Source of the DNA: Opisthorchis felineus
Taxonomy: Eukaryota > Platyhelminthes > Trematoda > Opisthorchiida > Opisthorchiidae
Assembly: GCA_004794785.1 (NCBI GenBank)
Contig: SJOL01002045.1
Location: forward strand, 62,001-126,000
Direction of reading: 5' to 3'
Length of the DNA: 64,000 nt
Shown here: positions 12,889 to 24,754 of the stretch, one piece after another
How positions within the stretch are numbered: the first letter of the stretch is position 1
Layout of the letters: each line of letters begins with the position of its first letter
The notes under the pieces: model-generated
Told to the model about the DNA's origin: nothing
The model's database searches: none
What the model saw: only the letters and a program-made list of their open reading frames with translations
Made by a program: the position numbers and the translations under genes

Positions 12889-15800
12889 CAAGTGATGAAG
12901 GTTGCCGTCGGTGTCTGACAGGGATGTGGTCAGTTTGACATCAAGGCTTCTCAGTTGTAGCATGTAGCATTTAGCATAACGGCGCCCATACCGTCTAAAC
13001 CCAGCGCTGCTGAGAAACAGTTGACCAGTAAAGCTTTCGAAAGACCTTCACTATTGTCATTCGGTTTCGCGTTCAGGGTAAACATGCCAACAAGGCTTGC
13101 GTCCGATAAAATAAGACTTCCTGTCTGTGCATTAAAACCTCCTGCCTTGAGGACTAAAACACAGTTCTTCGTGATGGATACATCTCAACAGAAGGTGTCT
13201 TTCAATGAACTGGAGCTACCGTTTATTGGTGCTCATATGGACATGACAGAAAGTACTCATCGCTTCGACCGGCGCAGGTAGGAAGTCTTTTGGTTGCAAC
13301 GTTGTGGAATGGATTATGACCATTCAGTAACCACCTAGTAAAATTAAATTTCATTTTAAGGAAATTGCTGCTTCTAAATAAGGAAAGTTTCACTTAGGCT
13401 GACTGAAATGTCTCCGGCTTATTCCTATTGCGAATACTAGATTCCAGAAAAAAACGAGGCTTAGAAATCGCGTTGAAGGAGAGAGTTAAACGGTTGCTGA
13501 ATAAAATCTCTGCCTTACTCATTTTCTAGCAGTTTGTCAGGAAACCTTCGCCTCTCCCCTGAGTAATCTCTGCCGCACTTTTCTCGCTGAATGAATCAGA
13601 AGCGACCGATTTCTGCCAACTGTAAATATGCTACTTCACGACATTTTACTGTCAATTTTGAATAGATGTTGAACAAACCAGTGACTAAGCCTGCAGTACG
13701 AAAAGCGACGACAAATTAACTCTAAGTTCACCGAAAATCTAAAGGCGTTGTGGCCTAGTGAACAATAAGCGAGCAACAACAACAGCGTGGGGGTACATTC
13801 CTTGTGAGCTACCCTCATTTATACCGAAGTACTGAGGCCCGGGGAATGATTATTGATTCAAAGAAGTGCTCCTATTCGAAACCAGCTAAACATAACTGAT
13901 ACGATTTCCCTGACTTGAGTAGCAACACAAACAATCCTACATTATTGAATATCTCAGAAAGAACCGTTTTTGTCACTCTGTGCGCTGGTTATGGATGTTT
14001 GTTCGAACAAAAACCGCCCGCGCAGAAGTCATAAAAATATTCCTAGACGCGCTTTTTCGATTAGTTTTGGGCCGAAACTCCAGAAAAGCAACCCCCCGAA
14101 GAAACAAACAACCAAAAAGCCCCGGAATGGTGTTACTTGTAAACTTGATGTACTATAGCTTGGTTTATACCCACAGTGTCATTCTTGGGAGTTTTTGAAG
14201 TGTAAATGTTAATAGTTGGTGGACCTATTTGTGTCCGGATTCAAATAGCACAAATAGAACGTTACGAGCTTAAATTAAGCCAGTTTTCTAGTGAACCAGA
14301 GCGTCGATGATGAAATTGACCTAATAGACCGCTCTGATGCCGATTTTAAGGCTAAACGTGAAGGAATACTTCAGTAGAATCAGTTAAAATCTAGAAATCT
14401 GGGATCTTAACTTAGCGATTTCCAACTGATGCTGCGGAATTTGTAAAGTATTCGCTACATTTTGGCCCGAATATGGAGATGAGAGATGGAATTTTATTGC
14501 GAATCGGTTTTACACTGAATCAAGAGAAAAGCACTGCCCCAAGTGTATGAACTGCTTAGAATGTAGGAATCATGTTTATAATCCTGTGTGAAATCACTGT
14601 ATTGGGTTTTTAAGAGGAGTTTGGGAACGCAACTTGTTCCCTACTTGACGATGCACCTGTAGAATTTGTGTTCCACAGATCCACTTTCTACTTCCCGCTG
14701 TTATCATGAAATGTTCCATATGTTGCACACAATCTCAATGACTCCACAACAGAGCCCAACGGCTTTGTTTCCAACATGCTAAACAGATCTCCACAAAAAC
14801 GATGTAGCCCATATGGCGCTGTTCTTATATCGTAGTGTTGGTCAATTGGATTTCCGAAAAAAGAACCATTCGAGAGAGTCACTTTTGGCCTGTTTTCGAA
14901 TAGTCGTCATACTTAAATGATGGGTTTGATTGTGTGCATGTATTGTTCTTCTCCCAAACTATCGTCAAAACACCCGCGGATTATAAAAATGTTTGATATG
15001 ATGGAAGCTGATCAATTCAGACATGAAGTCCCTGTGAATTGACCAGCCTACCCATCTACCCAGTTGGTGTTTCTGAACGATACGGATTACAATGCCTCAG
15101 TTCTCCTCGATACTGTGCGGCGGTTATAAATACGTTGCACTAATCTGAATCAAGTTTTCCCGAATAGAATATGTAGCAAATGCAAAACTATCATTTATTT
15201 TTCAATTTTATTGGTCGTTATCCTATACCTCCCTATTTAGTCTTGGCCACAAATTACCGCAAACTTATTCCCCGGATCGGTCAAAATTGAAGCGAAAACT
15301 ATGTGAGAGACGCGTCTGAACATACGCCATCCTCGATTTTTGGCATTTTTGACGTTTTATTTATGCGTTTTCAGTATTAAGAATGAGAACGGTGCCTTCA
15401 GGTGCAGGTTGACGAAATGTCACCAAAATCAAGGTCATCCTTGGAGCTAACAACAACAACAGGTGATGCATACAACCAAATGGACCCAGATACAGCGACA
15501 GTCATCGTGTAGTGACGATGGCACACAGGGTCCGAGCTTTCATCTACTGCCAACAACCCCAACTGCAATATACAGTCATCCCCGCAAGGCATGTCAACGG
15601 GGCCCAAGTCATGATCGAAAAAGGTGGGAGGAATTACAACTAGTAACTTCCAAAGGCCAGATTCTCATATGCTAATTGTGCATAACGCTACAACCATGGA
15701 CAACGTGCAAGTTTCTCTTGTTATCTACCGGAAAGTAGTTCACTCACCAAATTCTCGAAATTTGGTTTCAATCGATGTCACAGGTGCAATGTTTCGAGCT

Positions 15801-17869
15801 GCACCTGGTGCATATCTAGCCACCTGGAGCTGTTTGTGTGTTCTGTGTACGATCGCGCTGTACGAAAGAAATGGGTGCACATCCATGGGCTGATGTTCGG
15901 AAATCAGGTTGCTGGGGTTCAGCTGACCTTTGCGAACGCTCGGTTCTGAATATTCCTAAACAATCGTGTGATAAGTCTAAAGGGTGGGAAAGTGCACCAT
16001 CTTTGCTATCTTCATGTACATCTGAACGAACGAGCTAGCCTTATTGGCGTTTTCCATATTTGCAACCCCTACTGACAGACATCAAAACAGGTTACAAAAG
16101 GCTTTCAATGTTTCCGCTGTTAATTTAACGGAGGTATACGTGCAAGCTTAAAATCTCCGTATCATCCGAACTCAGTCTAACTGAAATCCGATCGATTTTG
16201 GGGTCAATATTCATTCAGGAGGAAATATTGGGTAAAAATCTGCTTATTGTTTCGGGCCTTGGCAGGAAACAAACGCCCACAAAGACTGTATCTCCCCTAG
16301 ACCATACTGGTCAGTTGTTCTAAACCTGCTTTCTTTGCTCGGAAATTATTGAGAATCGCTCTGCGGCTGTCTTGATATCTTTATTTAGCCACGTTTTTTT
16401 TACATACTATATGCTGTCTTATGTCTCTGCGATTTTTTTTCACGTTTCGCTACAGAAGTGCACATAAAATTCATTCGTTCCATAGCTTGTTTTTCTAATA
16501 TTCTGTTCAAGCTGGTTTAGAGATCAAACTAACTTGAGAATGCTACGTTCTATGATTAATTTTGAATCACGTCACCGGATAAAACGCTGGCTTTCATGCA
16601 TTCTGCAATTATTAGAGGATGCGTGCCTACTACTCTAAGTAGACAATTTCGCGGCAATAAAATAAATGTTGTAGTTGACTGCCTAATTTGCACTGGGTCT
16701 GGTTTAACACAGTGTTGAGGAATAGTGTTCTCTAAGATTAAATCATGACGATAACACTAAGGTCGGTGCTGAATTTCGGCTGTTGTTTGAAAAAGTTTAT
16801 TGTGTCTAAGTGAGTCGGATTTCTAGTAACGTATACCACTATGCTTTACGGGACATCTCCGTAACATTCTGAGGAGAAAATTTAGGGCATTGCGATGCAA
16901 ATTTAAAGGTGACTCGGCTTACAGTTAAGGTGACCTTTATAGTCAAGTTTGTGGCACAATTAGAACATCTCCTTTGCTTCGCTTCCAGCTAGTCACTCTA
17001 GGAGCGTGTTGGAGTCAACATAAAGCTCCTTTGTAAAAAACTAAAGTTTTAAGCACATAAATCAATATAAATACGTTCATTTCGCATTTGATGGGTTTGT
17101 TTTCGGTTTGATACGTTACCTAACAGAAAACCAACCATTTCTTGGCCATGAATAATCAAAAGGTTTATTGGCATTATTAAAAACATGTGAAAAGTAAAGT
17201 GTAGTGTTAATCAATAAGGATATTGATTCATGATATTTTGTTATCATAATAGCTTCGACTACATGCAACGGCGACATACCGTTATCCAAAACCATTTTTC
17301 ACTTGAGGCTGGATTGATCAGAAACCGACCGTTGATTACAACAAGCTGATTAAAAATAGGTGAACAGAAAGAAAGTTATATGGACACTTGGTTGAATGTT
17401 ACTCACTGGTTTTAATTTCCGACTCAATTGACTCTAAATTCAATCGCTTGTACTGTACTGAGGAAGGATCAGTACAACCATGGCTGCTTTTGCCGGAACC
17501 ACTACATTTATCAGAGTAAGTCCAGTGACTTTGAGATGTTTCCGGGGTTACCGTATCTACTATGTTTATTTTCGTCACTTATGAAAATAGTTTAGGTACT
17601 ATTTATTATCTAGTAAGAAGTTTGCATTTTAAGTTGTGGCAAGTATTGCCCTAGTATGGTCGCAGTGAGTTTGTCTGCGAGATTTCTTTTGCGTAGCCCC
17701 GATCAAAGCACTTGACGAATTAAATGCAGGCATGGTTCTGCGGACTGATTTACTCCCAAAATAATACAAAGTTTACCACTCGTCTCTTAGTTGTCACGTG
17801 ATGGAAGTTAGACTCAATCCGCTTTTGTCTTTTTAAAATGGACAGTCTTCAAAGAAGCTCCTATATTTA
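12889..17869. other. Mostly non-coding stretch
   Basis: It holds two weak exon candidates treated as observations: a possible C-terminal exon at 15402-15512 and a possible first exon at 17480-17515. The rest shows nothing recognisable. Confidence 0.45.
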
Positions 17870-18286
17870 TGGTGTTAGTGTTTGTGGGATTTTGTAGAAT
17901 GCGCACTCACATAACTCTCTGTTGAACAAGTGTCCTACACAAGTGTCCTGGCACAAACATTCTGGTGAGTCCACACTAAAGGGGGGGGGCTCGAGTTTCG
18001 CTCTTAATAGAGCCCATCAGCAATGTATACCCAATAGCCGTGCCTCGCACATCTGATGTGCAAATTGAGCGTGTTGCCACTATTCCGCCAGCGCACGCTG
18101 GACGCATCTGAATTTTTACGTCTGAGTAGGTGCACATGTCCACGCTTGAGTGATGTTAGCGGAACACCCGCTCTAATAAGAGCAGAACTCGAGTTCAGTG
18201 TTGCTCCCACATACGGTGTAAGCTCACCAGAATGATCGCATCAGGACACGAGGACGACTGTTCAAACGAGAGTCATGTGAGTATAC
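17870..18286. mobile_element. Hairpin element family 2, most complete copy
   Basis: The left part (CACTCACATAACTCTCTGTTG and CATTCTGGTGAGTCCAC, from about 17901) is an imperfect inverted complement of the right part, which contains CTCACCAGAATGATCGCATC and ends at about 18286. Arms are about 100 bases. The inner pair GCTCTTAATAGAGC and GCTCTAATAAGAGC lies symmetrically at about 18000 and 18170. At the exact centre is CCAGCGCACGCTGG (18088-18101). A tail ending GGGATTTTGTAGAAT precedes the left arm, as in the copy at 24.4 kb. A run of nine G at 17981-17989 interrupts the left arm. No coding capacity is seen. Confidence 0.75.
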
Positions 18287-18289
18287 ATC

Positions 18290-21200
18290 CTTTATTTTTC
18301 CTGTGAGTTTATCAAACATTTCGCCAATCCCAGAAACGAAGCAAAATTTTTCACCCAGCTTCTACAGATCAATCGCCTATTTTACGGCTCCATCTGTTAA
18401 TCTGCAACGTCACAAATGCTGACTTAACTTGTCTATATAACTCAATATCCTCTGGAGGCGTAGGTTGTTTTTAACCAGACCAAGTAATCAGCGTTAACGA
18501 GGACATTATCCAAACCTTCCGTTTTCCAGATTGTCAGCTGTCAGCGTTTGGGGCGCTTTTTCTGCCTAAATGCTTAACGATATCTAGCTATGGAATAACC
18601 TAAGTGAACTCAAACATATTGACTAGCAACTTCCCGCTGTGTGTAACTAACGTTTAATTGGGGTGACATAAATTCGGAGTGGAACACTGTTAGACTGAGA
18701 AAATGAATGATGGATTGTAAGACAATTTTAAAAGACGATGTTCAGTAGTATACTTTAAAGCCGCAATACTCCATAAAAATGGAATTCATGTTTGAGTGCC
18801 TACAAGGAACCCTATGATTCACAATAAACATTGTTCCGACGAGTTCGTGCGACTGCATGGACGAATAACAAAACAGAATCTTCTAGCACCAAACGGTACG
18901 GGATCACCGAAAAGGATCCGAAATTTGGAGCCTTAAAGTATGGCTGAAAAATCTTCGCACCTTATAAGACAAAACATTCCGTAATGGCAGTCGTAACCTA
19001 ATTTTTCACAGTGTACAGGCAAGTGAGATGAGATTTAAATTTTTTTTAAATGGCCACTGGGTTCATCAGCCAAATACCGAGACGCTGAATGATGTTAAGT
19101 TAACCAATCGGCTATACAATGATTTCGCATTTTCAGCATTAGCAATCGATAGGCGAAAGAAAGAATTTCATACCTTTTCTTAAAAATGTTTGAGTTTGAG
19201 TTTCCCGATAAATGTGAGAAATGAGCGATATCGATGATAGGTAACAACGGCGAAAAAACTTACAGTTCTTCTAGACCCCTGGGAGAACAAAGAACGCTTT
19301 CATAAGCACATAGCTCCTTTCTACACAGCAAACCTGAAAAATTATGGCATAAAAACTGGCATTGTTTTTTGCATGCAGATTACAGTCTTCGGGTTATAGA
19401 ACTTCATTTTGACATTTTGTTAAGAGGTCGCACTAGAAAATAAAACGTTTATACAAGAGATGTTTTTGTGTCAGCCAAGAATTTGGCGTTTTTTTCACTG
19501 GGAGGCTTCATTGTGAACCACACACTGTGAATTACTGCTACCGTGGGGCAGATCATGGTCTGTATCCCACTGTTATCCTGTTCTCAGGAGTTCAAATACC
19601 AATCTTGAAGACATCTTTCATTTGATATACCTCAGTGTGTTCTAGATGAAAATTCACCTGACCAATAATTTGAAGTCTTGCGATATGTAAAGTCGTGTAT
19701 ATACTAGGATGTCACCTATGATTGATATCCGTCTGGCTTCAAACTGCACATGTGCCACAGTCAGTGGATACGATCACGCTCATATGACGTTAATCAGTTT
19801 GTGAGCGTTTAGATTTTGCTGAAATAAAAGGTTTCGAATTTCGAACTCATTTTTGGTGCATCCTGGTGTCAGGATAGGACGAATTCGGCAGTCCTGAAAT
19901 ATATGCGGGTCGCTCAGAAATATTCGGCATAAGAAAATAATATGGTAGATACCAGTAATTATTCACGGTGACTGTTTTCCATCCCGTTCAACAAATAACG
20001 GCCGGACTACTCCGACCCGTCCTACAACGTCATTAAGGCCAAAAATAGTAAGATCGATTAAATCTGTTCTCATTTTGAAAGTACATTCTGTCATTGAACA
20101 GCACATGTTTAGGCGTTAACACAGACAAAGGGGCTTTTTTACTTGTTCACACAATGGACTGGCGAGTTTTCTTCACGCTGCCTGGGCTCATAGATCGGTT
20201 GTACCGTTCCCACTTGCCACCGAGACGGCCTTCACTGTGCTTTCACTGCATGTAGTGTTGATCATTTTGACTTACAAGTAGCCGACAATTGGTTATTCTT
20301 GTTCTTTCATTGATTTGTACGAGTCGCAACATTGGCGACGAGAATTAAATATGAACAAAGTATTAGGGCATTTTTAAAGTCAAAACACAGTGTAGTTGAA
20401 TGAGATGCTGTAATCCGACTTTTCGATTGCCGTTAGCGACCTTTTTCAAAAATTTCTACAAGTAGACAATCTTTGAAGTGATTCCTCCGTCAAAGAAACC
20501 AACAGTAAACGTTGTTTGTTTTTTGTCTTTTCCATAAAATTAGCGGACCCAAAGAATAGAGTTTCCCGATTTTTTTGATACGAAAGGCAAAATAACGAAA
20601 GTTAGCCACCCGAACGCCTGATAATGGTCAAGATTGGAGGTTGAACTCTCAGAATAGAACCAGAACGATATATGGTTAAAAATTACGTTTAACGGAAATG
20701 ATGAAAGCTCATCCACACTGAAGTATCGATAATATGGGTATAAGGCAACGTAAAGGAAGTAGAAGACTGCGTAGTCATAAATGAGGTTGTTTGCCATCTT
20801 TTCGCGATTGAAAGAATTCAGTTTAAGCCAGTTTTTGACCTACGCGTGTAATCGCCTGAAAACGGATTAGATTTTAGGACGTTTTATCTGATAAGTCATC
20901 GATCTCATCTCAGGAACTGACTAATACTGCATTTTACGCTTGAGAAGGCAGGACGCCGGATCCTGTTGTTGAGTTTCAAGTTTCTAGCTTCATGGCTACA
21001 CCCAAACTAAGTTTTCTACCCTCAAAAACTAGCTGGAAGACGATTGATCTTAAAGGTAGTAGTTTGAGGATCACCTGTCGAATCCAGTGTTGTTCACCTA
21101 TTGAATTTCACTAAGGATAGAATCCCCTGTGGATGAGGGATCTCAGGGGTTTGATCAAACAGTTTCTCCAGTTACACAGTCCAAAGCTGAAGACAATGCT

Positions 21201-22545
21201 CTCTATCTACTTGGGATTTTATAGGCTGCAGCAGTCCGTTTTTAGTCTTGTACAGTAGTAAGAATTACGACTTAACTAATTGGGTTGACCATTTATTAAC
21301 GTGTTTTGCTTTTAGAGAGCTCGTGAAGATGGATGCCCCGGTAAAAATCACTCGCCAATTTAAGTCAGGCATTGCGATGAAACTTAAAGTGTTAAACACA
21401 TCTTGGTAGATTTACCTTGTTACCATGTGATTTACAGATATCTTGCAACACACTTCAAAATCCCTGTTAGATAACCTCAAGCAGTCTGAAGAACTGCTTT
21501 TTCGTGTTAATGTGACTAAGATGCAATCAAATTTTGATTTATCTGATTGCAAGCGTAATGAAAAATAGTTTAAATAGGTTATTTGAACAGCGCGTGATGC
21601 AGTCGCGCACAGTATGCACTCGCCCACCAGCAGGTGGCAGATTTTGATGGATCGTTTTTTCATGAAAATCTCCAGTAAGATCAGGTTGACAACTCTACTA
21701 CGATTTATTGGTGTGTGGGAGGATAATGTGTCCTACAAGTCACCTGTAACAATTCGGTGAAAATATTAGGCGAAGTAACAGGCTCCCGAGTCGAGCAAAA
21801 AAGATATATGAAAAGTGATTCACCGTGGACGTTTATTTATTTCTCCAACCATCCACCCTCCTTCTGTTACTCTTGTTAAAGCCTTACCATCGAATTTGAC
21901 ATTTCTACGAAAACGGTCTGCTTTGATTTAGGCTCCAATTCAGTAGTTCCCTCAATTTACAGACTCGAAGGCTCAGGGTAGCATTTACTGAGGTATCGAT
22001 TATCTCTTCCATTCATCTGTTGTTTCGAATGCTTCACACTCGTTCTTGCTATTTTTATGAACTTCGATTTCAACCCTTTTGGTAGCTTTGTAGTCGGTGT
22101 CAGTTCGTTCGCAGTGCAAGACACGTTCCATTAGTTTTGAGGTTTGGCGTTGGAACTGGGTGAAGAAATAGTCTATCCGTTGCGAAAACAGCCTTGTGTA
22201 GTTTGTACGGGTGTAATCGTCAGGTTCACTATTTGGAGTTACATTTGTCACATACATTTACACACATTGCAAATGTATGGGGTCAAACAAATACATTCAG
22301 ACACAAATACATATATGGGTCTAATTTGTCCACCACTCTTGACGCGTAAGATGTGACGATTTTCCGAACGCATTATAGGGCCGTTGATATCATAGTAAAT
22401 GACCAAGTGACAAGAAAGCGGAGACTGAGAGAAATGTGTTGTGCATCACCACTGCCAGAAAATGTCATCATAATGTGTTACGCTTTCCGACTACGCCGAT
22501 TGCAGTTATTAGAATACGTCCTTCACCAGCCAGATTCCAAACTGT
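18290..22545. other. Non-coding stretch, nothing firm
   Basis: One small ATG-initiated frame at 22000-22257 minus has a plausible helical, charged composition but no support from splice sites, poly(A) signal or homology. No repeats were recognised in the rest. Confidence 0.45.
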
Positions 22546-22549
22546 CCCG

Positions 22550-22698
22550 ACCCAGTTGACTGTTGTTCAGATAGCAGCTGATCCGTTCGTCGAGCTTGGC
22601 AATTAGCTGGCAAACGTTTCGTCACCATGCGGGGTGGATGCCGACACTTTTGCAAGCCAAACGCCAGGATGCGCGAGTGGATCAACAACCAGTTGACC
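22550..22698. mobile_element. Hairpin element family 1, degraded copy
   Basis: The stretch from 22576 carries GATCCGTTCGTCGAGCTTGG and CAAACGTTTCGTCACCAT, matching the left arm of the 12.5-kb element with several substitutions. About 60 bases further, GGATCAACAACCAGTTGACC is a weak inverted match to the outer left end (AGTTGACTGTTGTTCAG). The second core arm has decayed. A short CCCGACC occurs on both sides, too short to call a duplication. Confidence 0.5.
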
Positions 22699-23654
22699 CA
22701 CCCGACCAACTGATATTTAGACACATTACCTGTCCCTGGCCAACTCTACTTGAGATGGTGTTGTGGCATCACAGGACAGACGGAAAATTGCCTTAAAAAT
22801 TGAGGGTTGATATTACCGTTCTGAACCTTCAATTTTGTTTCAGAAAATTGGAATGTGAACAAAAATATTATAGGATCTCGCCAGTGATGGCTGTTTATCT
22901 TTGAAAGCCGTAATGGATTTCGTTCATTCATTCTGCAGTAGGTACTTGCCGCTTAATCACATATGTCAGTGTCTGAACAAGGGATCCATTTCCAACAGTC
23001 CACAGCGTTTTTCTTCGCTGACAGCAGAAATCAGATTACTCCATCTCAATCATATGGCTTAGTGAGTAGCGGTTGACAAGATAGTTGTTCCCAGGTGTTT
23101 AGAGTTCTGCAGAATAGATGTATTGAATTGAGCATTTAAAGTTTAACGTCCTAGTAAAGCGTTTTATCTTAAGCCTGCTGGTTACCCTTGAGGAAACAAG
23201 CTGGGAGTAAAACGGCCACAAAATAACAGGCATCAGTGACTAGGCATCAGAACAAAGCAACTCAGGGGGTACTTTTCCTCTTTCAATAAAACACTTGAGC
23301 GTGATCAAGACAAGCAGTCCGATTAGTCGCCATTGCGTGGGAGTTTATCTGCTCAATGAATAGTTTAATATTGCATTAATCGTAACGTTGTGCTATCATT
23401 CGGGGAGCCCTATTACTGCGAAGACAAGCTACTGTTTCTGGTCCCCAGCTTTATTAAGTGTTGGCTCTAAACCCCCTTCTTAATTTTTGGTTGCTCATCA
23501 TCAGATCCCGACCATGGGCACGTCCAACTTATGACCGATACGCACACCTGGTTCTCTTGATTTTATCGTGTAGTGTGATTAATAAACTACGGAACAGGCC
23601 AACCAAGTGTTCTGGGAAGCATTTTATAGATAGATCTCACTGGGTCGTCGTTCG

Positions 23655-23940
23655 AGGCATTGGGTGTTCCGCTTACATCACTCAAGCGCGAATATTTTCA
23701 CCTGTTCACCTGTCCAGCGTACACTGGTGGAGTAGGGAAAACACACTTGCCTCGCCTGTCGGATGCGTGGAGTTATACCCCCGGCCCGGCAACTGGATAT
23801 GAACTGCTGATGAGCTCTAATAGGAGCGAATCTCGAGTCCAGTGCTTCTTCCCACTTCGGTGTGGACTAGTCAAAATGATTGCGCCAGGACAGGAGGACG
23901 ATTGTTCAAATGAGAGTCATTTTGAGAGTCAGTTTGGAAA
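23655..23940. mobile_element. Hairpin element family 2, reverse-oriented copy
   Basis: This is the reverse complement of the 17.9-18.3 kb copy from its right half to its left arm. GGGTGTTCCGCTTACATCAC comes first, then the central CCAGCGTACACTGG (23714-23727). CTGCTGATGAGCTCTAATAG, CTCGAGTCCAGTG and GATTGTTCAAATGAGAGTCA follow. The outermost arm next to 23655 is missing, so the copy is truncated. Confidence 0.7.
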
Positions 23941-24067
23941 TGATCAGCAGTGCGCAACTCACTAATCTCCAGAGTCTTCCAAAACTGAAACTCCCCTACC
24001 TGTACTTGAAGACTAAACGGTTTGGACACCACCAGTTTGAATATTCCGTCGGTTTCTGAAGCATATA

Positions 24068-24325
24068 TGTATTTTGTAGAATGCACAATAACACGGCTCT
24101 CGTTTGAACAATCGTCCTACTGTCCTGGCGCAATCATTCGCTCTTATTAGAGCTCATCAGTAATGCGTATCCAATAGCCGTGCCTCGCACATCTGACGTG
24201 CAGAGTGACGTGCAGAGAGTGTTACCACTATTCCTCCAGCGCGCGCTGGATTCACCCGAGTTTTTACGCCTGAACAAGTGAACATGTTTGCGCTTGAGTG
24301 AGCGCAACGCCCGACATCTCGACCG
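24068..24325. mobile_element. Hairpin element family 2, plus-oriented truncated copy
   Basis: It starts with ATTTTGTAGAATGCACAATA, then CTCTCGTTTGAACAATCGTC, GCTCTTATTAGAGCTCATCA and AGCCGTGCCTCGCACATCTG in the same order as the 18-kb copy. Its centre is a perfect 14-base palindrome, CCAGCGCGCGCTGG (24236-24249). A 12-base unit TGACGTGCAGAG is duplicated in tandem at 24194-24217 and is absent from the 18-kb copy. The right half ends near CGCTTGAGTGAGCGC. Confidence 0.7.
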
Positions 24326-24414
24326 ACGACCCAGTAACCTATCTTGGTTGTGTCGATCGGCGAGCCCGCCAGTCAGGTAGCTCTACAGACACTTGAAACC
24401 TGCTGGACACTTTG

Positions 24415-24535
24415 TTTCAGGTGTTGATGGTTGCGGGATTTTGTAGAATACACACTCACATGACTCTCGTTTGAACAGTCGTCCTCCTGTCCTGACACAA
24501 TCCTTCTGATGGGTCCACAGGACTCGAGTTTCGCC
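24415..24535. mobile_element. Hairpin element family 2, left tail and arm only
   Basis: GGTGTTGATGGTTGCGGGAT through TTGTAGAATACACACTCACA, CTCTCGTTTGAACAGTCGTC and ACTCGAGTTTCGC match the left tail and arm of the 18-kb copy. Nothing of the centre or right arm follows. It is the third piece of this family within 900 bases. Confidence 0.65.
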
Positions 24536-24754
24536 CTTATCTTATATGTGTATGCATTTCTGCCTTAAATTTTCATCGGGTTGCAGAACTGGACGAGTGT
24601 TATTCAAGGACAGTGATAGGCTCTTTTGTTTTGGGAACCAGAATGCTTTCCGAAACCTCCGGGCCAGTCACATACGGCACCTTTAAAAAAAAATACCTTT
24701 GGAGCAGAACCTTAACAACCTTAACATGGCTATTAGTTTCAGTACTACGGTGAT

